The translations under genes were made by a program, and so were the position numbers. The notes below the pieces were generated by a model. That model did no database searches. It was given only the letters and a program-made list of their open reading frames with translations, and was not told the DNA's origin. From Tomocerus qinae (Eukaryota; Arthropoda; Collembola; Entomobryomorpha; Tomoceridae): DNA of 64,000 bases. Location of the stretch: the NCBI GenBank assembly GCA_020055645.1, contig CM034546.1:116424375-116488374 (forward strand), written 5' to 3'. This document shows, in pieces, positions 38,061-51,290 of the stretch (the first letter of the stretch is position 1; each line of letters opens with the position of its first letter).

Positions 38061-40410
38061 AAAGCTGAGCAGGTCAGGTTACTTATTGTGAAGCAACAGA
38101 ACACAATAGTTTACAACAATTCTATTGAAACTTGTTAATCCTATTGACTTTTCTCATTTGAGTTCCGTGGCTCGGTTATCTGCATTACTTATTACGTAAA
38201 TATTTCAGAGAGGGAAACGGAGATCTACCACATCACCGCATCTTTTTCCAACCTGATCTTTTATGAGCTTTTTTATATATTTCCAGAGAATCCTTGTTTG
38301 TGTCCCACGAGTCTTAGCTTTCCATGGTGGGCTATTCCCTCATTTCACAGAAGAAAATGTACCTTTCGTTAGTTTGTGGCTTCACCTGTAGTTTTCGTTA
38401 AAAGAACTGATTCAGTATAGCTATCAGTGTGGATCTGAAAGATCGCTAAATAAATAGTAACTTCTTGACTAAGGTAACGAAACGATTATGGTATAGAGAG
38501 TTGTATAGAGAGCTAAGGCTACTCAGGAATGTTCAACGCTAACTGCCTACCATCACATATAACGACATGGATAAGTTATGTTACGACTTAACTTAAGTAG
38601 ACTTGACTCGCCTTCCCTGGCCCAGCATTCACCTAACTTGACTTCTATGATCCTCTCGCTCTTCTCTCCTTCTTTATGAACGCAATGAATATAATTCAGT
38701 CTAATATCATGTACTCAAGATGTTTGACTTCCATCCGTACATTTCATCTCAACCGACACGTACTAACACTAAACAATCTGAAATATAAAATCATCATAAT
38801 ATGTATTAAATACTCTTAATATTCATGCGGCATCATTTAATTACTTTCAATTCAGAGGATTTAAATTCCTTGAATATTACGTAATAAATGCCTGAGTTAG
38901 ACTAAGTGTTCAAAGTATTATAATTATGCTTAGGGATTGTAATATGGCTCTTTAGAATGTGCAACAGATAATCTGGCTCTGCTTTAGTTCTTTAGTGTAA
39001 GATGGGAAAGTAGTGATGTAAAGCTTCTTTTCTAAATGGGCTTAGCCAGCCTTTTCTCACCTATACCCAATAATATTGCTGGCTGTTGTGTTCTTTGTGT
39101 GTTGCTTTAGTACTTCTACCTTACGATAAGTTCATAGTCAGCCGATGTGATGATAAAGCTAAAGAAACGATACAATCGTTCTTTCTTTGACGTGGTGAAG
39201 GCCTACTCATGTACATACACTGATAGAAGTCGCTTATTATTACTAGTTGTTTGTGTACTCGCCTTTGACTTGACTCTGCCTACTAGAAATAGATATACTC
39301 ATGTATAAAGAATTCGATGGAGATATCTAGGTACATTTCCAATGTATTTATGTGCATTACTTACAATGCATAGCTACACGCAGGCAAGAGTTGACTTTGG
39401 CTATGTTACATATATGTATGTTTATATGTACATAGGTTAGCTAGGTCGTCGGCTAGGTTAGAATTACACGTTCTCAGTTAACCACAACATAAGAGAGGAG
39501 AGTCACTAAAGGAAACCAATCCAAACCAGAGAGGGGATGCATTATTATAATATATACGATGAGTGAACACCATATACTTAATCAGTACTTGGTCAGGTGT
39601 GTGGCCGAAAAGGTTAGAACTTTTCAGTGCTCCCCTCTCATTTAATTCAGACTTGTCTATATTTCACCAGTTGCAATCTCTTCTATTGTTCAAAATAAAA
39701 CGTCGTGTTTCCGGTTCCATCAAACATATTTTTGTAGCCATCAATTGTGTTATAACTCCTTCAAACATTTTGAAATTCAGACCTAATTTTCCAGGAGGCT
39801 TGTTACTGAATGTATTGTGATATTTTGATCTGCATTTTTAAGTTTTGAAGCGAAATAATAATAGTATAGTATTTTCAAGAGGATTAATTTGCTACATCAA
39901 AGTTCAAACGAGTTTCTACTACAGTTGTATACGAATACGAAATAGTAGTGTTCCTAATGCTGTTAAAGATATTAATTTCGGACAAGGTGTAAGTGAGAAT
40001 GTACATTGGAATCCTGGAAAATCGGAGTAAAAATAAAAATGCGTACTTACACTGTAATTTGTGTTGAATAGGAACTGAAGCTGATAACTTGTATTGTGCC
40101 TACTGCCTTAATAAAGACATTTTTTTGTTCGTTGATACGTATGAAAAACATAACTCACTAATAATACAGAGAAGAGTTGTCTGAGAAAGGTTAGATTAAA
40201 AAACGCTTAAAGAAGGAACAAGGAGTTTCCTCCGGGTGGAAGTCGCAAATAAAACAACAAGTTTGCAAATTACAACGTGGAGAATCAAACAGTGACTCGG
40301 CTATAATCAAATTCATTATATTAATTAGAAAAGGATCGAGTAGTCAGAAGGCTATAATTTCGTGAGCCACTGTTGAACTTTGTTTATGGTTATCTCCAGT
40401 GCTGTCTTCT
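38061..40410. other. Unassigned AT-rich spacer
   Basis: Mixed sequence with a C-leaning patch at about 38580-38780. Frames of 85 (39563-39820) and 61 codons (39845-40030) show no recognised motif. No repeats or RNA genes are seen. Confidence 0.5.
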
Positions 40411-41470
40411 AGTGTTTATCGTATACGAAAAGAATAGTATTTAGTAGCTGGTATATTACTAGCATTAGCAGTTGTGGTTGGGGATGAGATCCGGATAAGA
40501 AGGAGGAGAATTCGCTGAGAAGTACAGAAACTCAATTTCCAAGTGCGAATCATAATCCTGTTTTCTGTAAGAGCTCTGTCTTACTTAACTAATAAGTGAC
40601 TTAACTAACAAACTAACAATGCACTTTTTAACACACATAAATACAATAGCAAACTACTAAGTACCCGATTGAAATGAGCACTGGCTGCATTTTATTCACA
40701 GAGTGAGATTAACTAACGTAAAATAATTATTAGATGAGTTTGCCATCATAATCAAATGAGTAATCAGTTGCGTCTTCCCATGCGGAAAATTATAGTGCAT
40801 TGAATCACCTTGCAAATCTCGACAAGATTTCAATTCTCGACTAGATGTACATTACGTACACCTTGAAGAAGTTCAGCCAGACACAAACAGAACAGTGATT
40901 ATTATCACAGGGAGAACATCCCATCGCATCACTATTATCTCCTACCTACCACACGTTCCTTCCAGATAACATTGCCTACTACTACAGAAATCATTATAGG
41001 AGTGATAAAGAGTAGGAACTTAATACGGACTTGTATATTCACGACCTATAACCATTTAGTACCAGCACTACATATCCTTTTCCTCAAGGAAGGCTACACA
41101 TTTCGCACAACCCAATTTAAATTAATTTAAGCCTTAAGCCCCGGTAAATGTAATGATGGCCGAATGGGCAATTATCTACGCTTTACAACTTCGACTTGTA
41201 GCAACTCCTGCACGGAAACTCAACAACGCTCCTCTAATATGGTACGTAAATACACCTTTCCTCCACTCAACCTTCTCTGGCTACCTCCTTTTATCCGAAA
41301 GAATGCCAACGTATCGGCGACTTGTGTACTAATAGCTACTTATACCAAACCAACTCTCATTTACCATTTTACGAAACAAACTTTGGCTATTTATGGCCAA
41401 ATGTCATGCATTTATGAACACCAACTGAGTTTATATTGCTGCATTGTGTTATTATTATTATTCTACAACT
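40411..41470. other. Strand-asymmetric island 14
   Basis: G-rich from about 40435 to 40540 (TTGGGGATGAG, GAAGGAGGAG) and C-rich from about 40890 to 41460, separated by balanced DNA. An ATT run lies near 41450-41463. The 104-codon frame at 41164-41478 has no recognised domain. Confidence 0.45.
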
Positions 41471-41689
41471 ATCATTAACATTTGTAATATTATTATGGCT
41501 TTCAGTCGAGTGCATTTATGAATCCTAGAATTTAGTACACATATGCTATACGTAGAATGTAGCAATTGTCCCTAGAGCACTAAATAATTTTATGCAATAA
41601 GAAAACAAGAAATTAAACCTGCTGCTTTATTATGTATATCCTATCACTACTAGTTTGCATAGCCAACTAACGATAAGTAAGTTGAGAAA

Positions 41690-42200
41690 GTTAAGACTAG
41701 CCAGAAGGTCTAAGTTGAAATGATGGCTAGAGTACTCCCATTAACTAGCAAAATAAAAATGCAGGAGTAGGAAAGATAGACAAGACTGTCTGAGACAAAC
41801 CAAGGTGGGAGATATTATTATGGTTATTATTATTACAGTACTGTCTCGATTACTTTGCAACAATTAATTGGTAGTCTTTTTACATTTTTACAACTACTAT
41901 TAGTTGTTCACTTTGCGGATTCTCATCACGTCTCTCTTGTTTTCTTGTCCTGACTCGCCTCTACTACGTACCCACATATTATGTACCTCTTTCTATCTCA
42001 ACACTCCTAAACAGTGGTATAGATACTCTCCATATGCACAGTTGCATTTCAACTGCACCGCTAACCACTTTAAAACATGTAGACATCCTAACTATTTTTA
42101 CATTAAAAAACTGCAAATGCACAATTTCTGTTGCGAGATTAATATAAACATTAGAGCCCGGTGGAACTGGGTAGCTTGCATTTAGACTACATATGTACTC
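41690..42200. other. Strand-asymmetric island 15
   Basis: G-leaning 41690-41810 is followed by C-leaning 41885-42120. The switch is between about 41815 and 41885, where an ATTATT run lies. Overlapping frames of 93 (plus) and 74 codons (minus) have no recognised motif. Confidence 0.4.
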
Positions 42201-44155
42201 CACCGATGCGATCTAAATCTGTCTAATAAATTATTTGATACGTTTTAAGTGCAGTGCTGTAGGTTGAGACCAAAAACATTTATTTACGAAAAACAGGAGA
42301 GGACACGCACGAATTATGTTGCACTTTGCACTAACTATGAGTCTACTTAATACCTACTCTTAATGAGAAATAATATTAATGCATAGAAACGCTTTTCTGC
42401 ACTCAGTTTATTACTACTCTTGCGTAATTTAATTCTGTAACACTAACAGTTCAGTAATAAGTGGAAATGGTGAGACTACAATTACTAGTTAATAAATACT
42501 TCAACAATGCTAGTTCAACAAAGCCTAGATCCTACAACAGATCTCCCTCTCGTTGCTCAAGAAGTATATTCCAGGCTCATCCTATTGTTACACAGTTCAC
42601 ACCTGCCTTTCAAGGTGTCTCTTCTTATCTTAAGGATTCCTCGCCATCCCTTCCACACCAACAGTCCCCTTGTTACTTTGCCTTCACTTAAACCAATGTA
42701 GCTACTACGTACACACGAATATTGTTTGGTCACTTTTGAACTTACTTTATGATATCGTAAGACTAGATTACACTTTAATTGCCCACTAATTCGTAGAAAT
42801 TATTCAATTCTCAGAGCCAAAATATAAATTAAAGTTACACGAAATAATTTGTAGTATTAGTATATACACAGGTTGGATTTTTGCGTAGCGAGCAGAGAAA
42901 TAATATTTACAGAAGCTGTTACACGGTTCGTCTTTCCTACTTTTCGATAGATTGCCTCTTACGCAGTAGATGACTAGATTATCACTACTCTGAACTCTTC
43001 TTTTAATATGGATTTCCTGAAAACGAAATGCAGAAGGTTAAGCAGATTGTGGAGTAATAGGATTACGATTATGTTGGACCTAAACGTAGTTAGGATATAA
43101 AAATGAACTACAAAGTTTTCAGGTTGATGTAGATGTACTTCCGTGTACAATACTTACAAAACAAAGATTGGGACATCTTTGACACATTAGACTTGACTTT
43201 GAGGTCTCAATTGTTGCATTTACATACAAGCTACAATAGTTAGAAGTACCTAAATGACCAACTAAATGTAAATTATTGAAAGAGGTACCTTTTGGATTAC
43301 GTGCAGCAGTAAATATGTATTGTGTTGTTAACATTAAGTAACATTTAGGCTAGTTAAATGAACTTGTCACAAAACTCATATAAGTATCTAACAAAACGTA
43401 TATAACTTGATATTATTGTATTTGCATCTGTATCTCTAGGTATTTACTTTTGTATTGAGATTTATTTATTGCTGTGCCTTCTGTTCTGCCCTTCGAATTT
43501 CGATTATGAACAGTTCCCGTTATGCAACAGTTAGGTAGGATTACTATTCCTCCTGTACTAAGTTCAGTGATCTGATCAGAAACCTTTTAGGATTTTATTG
43601 CTTGGTCGCTGGGAGCTATAGTATAGTTGATCTACCTAGGTACTTTACTAGAGTATTACGTAAGATATGCAAACTAAATGCAAAGTGGAAGAAAGGAGAT
43701 GCAAATGAGATAGGAAAAGGACGACCTTTTCTCTCTGTCAATCAAGGAAGGTATAGTATCCTTAAAAAGGTCCCTGGAACTTCAAGTCCCGTTGTGCAAT
43801 AAAGCAATAAAACACTAACTGCTTCTTTTTGTCCCTATTCTTTTGAATTGATTCTTTAGTTGAGAATATTAGTAGGTCAGTGTCATAAAACGTTGCCTCT
43901 TCTGTCGTATTGACTCCTGATGACTAAGAAGTCTGAGTTAAAAGACAAACGTGGCAACAATTTTATTATCAATAGCTACGTGTTGTAAAACCATCGAAAA
44001 GTATTTAAAGGCCAATGATAGTGAATCAATAGTGAGATATTTTGTACTCTAAACTCTTGGCCACACCAGGCCAAACCACCCAGACGTTTATTGTGGTGAT
44101 GTTTTGCACTGCGATTCAATAAGTATTTCGTAACAATCGTCTATAGATGTGTGTA
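42201..44155. other. Unassigned DNA with weak local asymmetry
   Basis: A C-rich patch at about 42500-42710 follows a very short G-leaning stretch. A G-leaning stretch at about 43600-43760 precedes a short C-leaning one. The rest is balanced and AT-rich. No coding frame over 76 codons and no recognised element. Confidence 0.4.
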
Positions 44156-44745
44156 TATAACTAGAAGGGCGAAACATCTCAGAAATGCGATGAGAATATG
44201 GGAATGGCAATGAGAGGGAATGCAAGTGAATCCAAAGCACATAATTTAGTTAAAATACTGTTTTATCCTCCGTGCTGTACTGTGCTGTGTACGCAGTAAT
44301 GCAGTAGGATCTCATGTTTTTCTGTTTCAATGCCGAGATTTGTGAATAACAACTTTATCTCTGACTGCGATGTGATGACTGAAAAAATTCTTATGTCCAA
44401 CCGACTGTCTGTCAGTCCTGTCGTGCCTTGAGTTAACGTTCAATTCAACTTCAGTTGACTTTTGGGATAAGATTTACAAGAGGTGTCATTCGTGTGAGTT
44501 TTTTAGTGCTCCAGGCAGTATTCTGCCAAGCCTCTTTCTATCCTATCTCTATCTCCACTTGTCTTTGTAAATGAAACTTACCCGACTCACTATCTCTCTG
44601 TTTCTCCTCAATTTATTCTCTACATTTACACATACGGAAAACAATTCCATCCTTACACTTCTCTCTCCTTCAGTACTGACACTACCAACCCTTATGTCAA
44701 TCTGCCCAAGGAAAACGTTTAATTGTATGAATCTAACATCGACAT
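44156..44745. other. Strand-asymmetric island 16
   Basis: G-leaning 44160-44350 contains GTGCTGTACTGTGCTGTG near 44269. C-rich 44510-44730 follows. Complementary frames of 60-69 codons at 44549-44758 are explained by composition. Confidence 0.5.
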
Positions 44746-45160
44746 TCATTTGACACATTATAGGTACTTAGGTACCTCCACTAATGTACTGGTGTATAAA
44801 AGATAATGATGTACTGTCCACACCTGAAAAAGACATTGAATTCTGTCAATTCCGTTCTGTCATTATCCTCAGTGCAGTTCACTACTTAACTATACCTATT
44901 ATAATTAACTATTGGCAAAAAATCAATGTGTTTTGGCATAAGTATGCTATTCTATGTAAATATACACGGAGAGCAGGATTACAGCCCTAAATCTCACGAC
45001 TTACGCATGTTTTCAAGAAATTTACAGCTTTATGACGTCAGAAGATCGATAGTTTTACCGTTACTCCTTGCTTAGTGACACAGAAGGCGACGGATTACGT
45101 AAGGCTTTGTTCAATCTTCAATTTATACTATTCATTGCTCTGAGAATACACCCCCATATC
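44746..45160. other. Unassigned spacer
   Basis: AT-rich, balanced DNA immediately before the 280 bp duplication. Nothing is recognised. Confidence 0.5.
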
Positions 45161-45720
45161 ATCTTAGCTTAACCAAACACTTTTTACAATTCAATGTTTA
45201 TTTAACAGCCCAAACTATATCGCTTTACCATGATGCTGTTCTTATCTCAGTCCATTTGCCATCAGTGAATTTAGGTTTAACACAAAAAATTTCACAATAA
45301 AAAAATTTGGAAAATTATAAATCCATTTTGTATTATAAATTCCGGCGATATTATTTTCTGTATACTCATATCGTAGATCTTTCCATTTGATCCTGTATTT
45401 CAAGTTAATTTAGTTGCTGTATGCAATGGTATTTTGCATCATCATAGCTTAACCAAACACTTTTTACAATTCACTATTTATTTAACATATCCAACGATAT
45501 CGCTTTACCATGATGCTGTTCTTTTCTCAGTCCATTTGCCATCAGTGAATTTAGGTTTGACACAAAAAATGCCACAGTAAAAAAATTTGGAAAATTATAA
45601 ATCCATTTTGTATTATAAATTCCGGCGATATTATTTTTTGAACACTCATATCATAGATCCTTTCATTTTATGCGATATATTATTAAGTTAATTTAGTTTC
45701 TGTATGCAATGGTATTTTGC
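45161..45720. repeat. 280 bp tandem duplication, two copies
   Basis: TAGCTTAACCAAACAC occurs at 45165 and 45445, and ATGCAATGGTATTTTGC closes each copy near 45437 and 45720. The copies therefore occupy about 45161-45440 and 45441-45720. They align along their full length with scattered differences. Each contains a TTTGGAAAATTATAAATCC block and an A7 run. No coding frame or terminal inverted repeat is apparent. Confidence 0.92.
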
Positions 45721-45820
45721 AACAAAGCAAATCTGGTGGTTTAATTTTCTAATGAGTTTTTCAATGTTTATAGATAGAATTATCAAGTTTATGAGTAGAT
45801 GCAGTAAACTATTGGGTGCA

Positions 45821-46870
45821 GTGTTATAGTTGATGGAGTATTATCCATCGTTGTTTGTAATAGGAGGACAAAGCAAAAATAGTTTTATGAACAGAAGGAA
45901 AAATTCCTTTCTGACTCAGTTTTCCATCTTTAGTGTGGTAGATTTATTGCCTATAAGATATAGGTAGGTTATTCCCTCCAGATGAAGAATAGTTAGTGCC
46001 TAGTGGTATCTTTACTATCTGCTCAATAGACATTGGTATGTTGGCATAGAATACTTAGTATTTCTATCCGGATAAGTTTGGTATGTTCTTTACACCAGCT
46101 TAGAGTATTGCCTTTTGAACTGTTAGACTTAGCTGGTATTTGGTAGATGATGATAATAATATGAGTATTTATGTTGATAGTAGTAGAATGATTTTGGTAG
46201 AGTGAGTATAGTAGATTGAAGACGAAGAGGAGGGAGTGTGTGGTGCATTCACTTTATTTCAGCAGAGTTTAGCCGAACTGAACTGCGTTTGTCTTGCCAC
46301 TTCCGCTTGCTCCTGTCTTTCCGTTTCTGACTGCTTACTTCCGCTTTGGACCCCCTTGACTTTACTTACGGATCTGAGAGAGTGAGCGTCATAAGTCATA
46401 CGTAACCGTAGTCGCGAGGAGTACTTAGTCAGAGTCAGTATATCGGGAAATAAGAAAAGGGAAGGAGAGTGAGGTGGAACCGAAAGATGACTGAGAGTAG
46501 CATTTCATTGCTTTTGTTTCGTAAAAAGATACATCAAGCAATCTCTTCTTATTGCTTCTTGACTATTTCCAAGATAAGTTGGATTGTAGAAGGGATTGTA
46601 TAGAAAAAGACGTTGATAGAATAAAATGGGTCTCCGTAATTGGAAAATGCACTTAGAAAATAGTGTTTGCATCCTAAATACACTGTTAGGTATTAGAGAC
46701 GGAAGAGGCAGTTTTGGATGGGGCTCGGCCGAGTCGGATGGAGAAAGGGAGACTTTTCCTACTAGTACTCTTCTGTCTGAATGGGAAATGGAAAATGAGC
46801 TATGGCTCTGATGTGATGTGATGACTAACCAAAATTATGACTCTGTTCTTTTTCCCGCAGTTTTTCTCTT
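45821..46870. other. Double strand-asymmetric island 17
   Basis: G-rich 45820-46245 (46141-46260 has G 36 and C 5 by hand count) switches near 46250 to C-rich 46255-46370. A second G-rich stretch, 46375-46830, then turns C-leaning near 46840. The middle has several CpG (near 46385-46425). TGATGTGATGTGATGA lies at 46809-46824. A 61-codon frame (46626-46811) has no recognised motif. Confidence 0.6.
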
Positions 46871-48265
46871 TTTGTTGCCCAATTCTATCTATCTGTACAA
46901 GGTATTGTCTAGGTTAGGTAGAGATCCGCATAACTCAGTGTTATTCCAAGATCCGGGGAAAAACTCCGGGATTTTACTCTAAGTAGCATTAGTCATCAGG
47001 CTACGGACCAATTTACTCAGAATCCAAATGCATTTATGCAGAGAAGGCGTGTAGTTTCTCTACAAAGCGGTTATGGACTCGCTAAATGAGATTTGTCAAT
47101 TATTTTTGGGAATCTGAATTGTGCATGCAATGTGCAATGGATCCAAAAATAACAGTTGCACATAAATAGGTTTAACTTTGCATGGTTTAGTTATCAGAGA
47201 GTGGAAAAGCTGTTCCAGGCTTTATCCATACATTGTTGATTTATTCCCAGATCGCAATCGTATCAAAACAGTGTTATAGATAGTATTTATTACTTTAAGA
47301 ATATGTTCTGTTACTCAACTCAATCCTCTTAGACATGTAAAAACACTTACTGATGGATTACATTTTCCTTGGCTAAGAACACAACAATATGCATACTGCG
47401 TGTTCGTCCCTAATATCTTAAGGCAGTAAATACAAATACGCGAGCGTGAGTTGTGTACCTTGTAGATAGACTAGTAGCACTAAATAGAAAACAAACCACA
47501 ACCCATTAGAACTTGCCTTGGCACTAACTAAACGCAAACCGAGGAAAACAAATCTAATGATATTGCGGAGCAACGGCTTGCATGCAGAAATAGGGAGGTC
47601 TCCTTCACTCACACTACACCAAACTCACTCTAAGCTCACAATCAGTGCAGGCGACTCCATTATATTTATAAGTCAACCAAACCAATCGCTTAGCAGCTCT
47701 TCTCTCTTTCCCCAACTTCCAATCCTCGATTTTTAGAGGGACACAAACAATTGCATACACTAATCCCTACACACTACTCCACTCGAGTACACACTCACAA
47801 AACTCAAATCCATACACATATACATATATTACGAGCAACTTCCGTTTTTCTACGGTTTGCTTATTCTTTCGCATCACAGCCTTCACTGCTCATCCCCTCA
47901 CAATTCAAATTGGAAAATTTATGCTTAACCAGCGGATCGATCGATAGGCAGACAGCACAGAACAAAGTCGAAGCGAGTCAACTCAAGTAACTAAGCTCTG
48001 TCTTCTCTGCATCCATTTATATTATTATACCTATACATAGTATACATCACAAGAACAAAACAGCCCTGCTAGTAAGTATACCTGTACAATCTATATCATC
48101 ACTCTTCCAAAACACAATGCCCAAGAACACAGAAACTTCTTTAGTTATTCCACTATACTACTATTCTATACTATACTATACTACTATTCAGAAGTGACAA
48201 CTATACGCTTATACTTCCTGTCTCTTCCTTACAACAACAGAATTCTATTTACTATGCTCATCACT
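46871..48265. other. C-rich arm region following island 17
   Basis: After a balanced stretch (46870-47470) the plus strand is C-rich from about 47480 to 48260. Hand count for 48121-48240 is C 31 and G 9. A CTATA pentamer run lies at about 48163-48188. Frames of 72 and 79 codons at 47518-47990 are unrecognised. Confidence 0.55.
48163..48188. repeat. CTATA pentanucleotide microsatellite
   Basis: CTATACTATACTATACTACT and flanking variants show five-base periodicity. Confidence 0.8.
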
Positions 48266-48279
48266 ACCGGAGTGTGCTA

Positions 48280-48780
48280 GAAAACTTTAGGTATATAGTC
48301 TTAATATATTTACGCTACACAAAGGCAAACTTTGAGCTATATCACTCTGTATTTGTGAGGAAGAACAAACTTGGTGGATTTGATGTGGACATAGCCTAGT
48401 AGAATAGATAGTTAAAAGGAAGATCTGCAATGTTCGGAAAATAAGAGAAAATGTGATATCTAACTCACTCATCATCAGTTCAGTTTCATTGCGATGTCTT
48501 ATATTGTATATCCATGTTCCTAAGAGCAATAAGCCGTCGTCTTCCTCTCTCGCTCTCTCTACTCATCTGTAGCTCTCTCACTGCCTCGCTGCCTCAGATG
48601 GATAAATGGGATTTTCCAATTATTTTCCATCCGATTTTTTGACATGACACTAGACGTGATAGAGGAGGGACTTCCACACATCCACCAACATACTACCCGA
48701 ATACAAATAATGGAGTCTCCTTTCTCTAGTCTTCCTTTCGTCTCTCAACTCTAAATATCACACTACCAAACAGAAAATGC
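48280..48780. other. Strand-asymmetric island 18
   Basis: A G-leaning arm (about 48350-48450) is followed by a C-rich arm (about 48535-48780, starting with CTCTCTCGCTCTCTC). The switch is near 48460-48530. Confidence 0.5.
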
Positions 48781-49080
48781 TACCAAACAAAAACTTCCAA
48801 AATGGTGCGGATGAAATGTATTTTTATTTTATTTCAAGTCTGCTTGATATTTTTCAAAGCACATATATTATTACCAGATTTTCTTTAACAGATTCTATAA
48901 ATGACATCAACGAATTGGACTTCATCAATAGTCTACTGTACTGTTTATGTAACGTGCTAATACAAGTGGTAACTTAAACTGATCGACTGTCTTTGCTTAG
49001 AGTAATCCGAAAGTAGTTGTAAACATGAATTACGTATCTTTCACAAAATATTGATTAGAAAAATGAGCCTAAGTAGTAAT
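48781..49080. other. Unassigned spacer
   Basis: AT-rich DNA with a 66-codon frame of no recognised identity. Confidence 0.5.
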
Positions 49081-49400
49081 TAACTGCATGAAAATGTATA
49101 AGATGGATTTAAAACAATGTATGTGAAGTTGGATAGTGAGAAAGAGATTGTTTGATAAAAGAGATAGGGTAAAAACATATAAATCTAACGGAATTGGTGA
49201 ATATTGAGTTTTGTAGTAAACTGGTATTGTTGTAGGTATAGAATAGTTGTAGGAGTTGTTTGAGTGTTCTTGTGCTGTTTCTGTGTGAGTCTTTCGCGTC
49301 AGTTTTTTGTTGGGCTGGTTGAGTGTGCTGTATGTGTCTGACGGAAAGTCCCGTCTTTCTCTTTTCCTTTTCAGTCTCAGTTGAGTTGTGTTCTGAGAAG

Positions 49401-49426
49401 TTGAGTTGAGTCAGAGTCAAGTTGAG
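49401..49426. repeat. TTGAG/TCAGAG pentamer run
   Basis: TTGAGTTGAGTCAGAGTCAA followed by GTTGAG, with five-base spacing and drift. Confidence 0.65.
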
Positions 49427-49480
49427 CATTAGATCGCATTGCATTACATTTAGTTTCGGAGGAGACTGTAGAGGAGCAAG

Positions 49481-49509
49481 TACATTACATTGCATTACAT
49501 TTCATTGCA
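49481..49509. repeat. ACATT/GCATT pentamer run
   Basis: ACATTACATTGCATTACATT followed by TCATTGCAT, about six five-base units. Confidence 0.8.
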
Positions 49510-50400
49510 TATCTTGAGCTTATAGATTTCACCTCGAGTTATAGGATCTGATATAAAGGTTGCATTGAAAATCAAAGAGCTATAGAGTGTGTATCTGTAT
49601 GTAGTTCGTGTGGATGGGTGTAGGTAGTAGTATAGTGTGTTTTAGGATATGTGTTGGGAAAGGAAGGAATGGGAGCTGTAGTCGACTTTGCTCGTCTCGA
49701 GCTGAGCGAAGCGACCGGAGCCATATATCACTTCTAGCTGTCAGATTATTCTCGTCCCACCAACTCCTAGGATACATCCACAAAAGAATAACAAAAGCTC
49801 TGCTTTTCTTTATTAAGCGCAGGAAAACGAGGGAGTTTCACATCAGTTCGGTTCAGCTCAGTCAGACAGCCTTCCATTGCATTACCTATCTACTCTTTTT
49901 CACGTTCTAGACCTATATATCTATCTCTGTCCACATACAAATACAAACTCATCCTATATTATGTATAGCTTGCTTTCTATAATCGTAGTAATTCCTTGTC
50001 TCTCCTACTCCTTCTGTTACTTTACTTTAGCTTTAGTTCACTTCACTTCACTTGACTTCTCTTCTCAGTCAGCTCGCAATCAGAAATTCAGGGAAAGCAA
50101 GAAAGCCAAATCCTTTAGCCAAGAACGTGCATTACTGAGTCTTCTCTCTATGTACCTCTATCATAGTATATAACAGTAGATAATGTATGTACACTATTGT
50201 AGTACACACGGAATAAACATTGCAGTTAAAGCCTTAAGTCGGAATCGAATCGCACGGGAGTTTGAGTTTACTCTTTTCTATTCCCTCACTCAACTCACAC
50301 AAGACAACATCCTAACTAAAGTAAAGCAAACTCAACTCACAACAGTCAACTTTAGTCAAGTCACTCACATCACGAACTGCTAGACACAAGATACAACATC

Positions 50401-51290
50401 CAGGTACAATATGTGAAGATAAGGGTAAAGATGCATCTACTACAAGGACAATGACTATAGTTCATTTCTGCTATTTATCGTGTAGTAATAGTAGTAATAC
50501 TGTATCATATGTTGTATTGTGTGCGGGTAGTAAAATTGTTGGGGATGCAGGAATCTGCTATATGGATTGTATACAAGTTAGAAAAAGTTGAGACAGAGAC
50601 TGGTAGTCTACTTCCTAGTGTTTCTATGAAATATGTATAGAAATACACACAGAACAGAGGCTAGAACATAATCTTCGTGGTTCTCCTTCCTCACTCTTTT
50701 CTCTTGCCAACCAACTCGTACAATGCATTATGCTCAGCCTATTACTTATGTATACATGCACTGTTTCCCTTCCCTTGGCTTAGTTATCCATTCTCTTCTA
50801 TCCAAAGCCTCGTCTCCTTAAGTTTCGTCCTGTCTTGTCTTGTCCTCTGATCCTTTTCTGATCTCATCTTCTTTACTCCTCGTTTCGGTTTCGGCAATGC
50901 CACTTTCCATCCATCCGCCCGTCTCTCTAGCTAGCTACAACTACTACCTACCTTACACCCAACAACAGCATTAGCCTCAACAACAGCCTTTTTAGCTTTA
51001 CAATCACCTACTTACTGCACAAATACACACAATCTTTCATTACTCCTCCACAAAAGATTCTTTGGGATATTGTACAATTTCTAAAGGATTCTCCTATATA
51101 GCCATCTCCATTTTATTCCAAGTCCACTTAAATCCGTCTCTTTACAATCTCTCTAACACAACTATTCTCAAATTGTAGTTTCACTTTTTTCAGTTCCTTT
51201 ACTTTTCTATCATTGTTATTGCGGTGACACTTTTTGTTGCTTCGTTTCTTCCTTTCACGTTTTTACTAACTCCAACTCACTCAATTCTGA
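50401..51290. other. Strand-asymmetric island 20
   Basis: G-leaning from about 50400 to 50665 and C-rich from about 50680 to 51290. The switch is near 50670. A TCTTG/TCCTG pentamer run lies at 50827-50847. No frame above 60 codons is recognised. Confidence 0.6.

Larger units (their letters stand above)
49081..50400. other. Strand-asymmetric island 19 (strong)
   Basis: The left arm (about 49100-49680) is G-rich; 49201-49320 has G 36 and C 9. The right arm (about 49740-50390) is C-rich; 49921-50040 has C 30 and G 10. The centre near 49680-49725 carries several CpG (GTCGAC, CTCGTCTCGAG, GCGAAGCGACCGG). Pentamer runs of TTGAG type (49401-49426), ACATT type (49481-49509) and TTCAC type (50035-50059) sit within it. 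The 128-codon minus frame (49109-49495) has no recognised domain. Confidence 0.7.

Noticed and set aside
43915-43945. CTGATGA with a small GAC/GTC stem, resembling a hammerhead ribozyme core.
   Set aside because: The required GAAA after stem II is absent and no third stem could be drawn.
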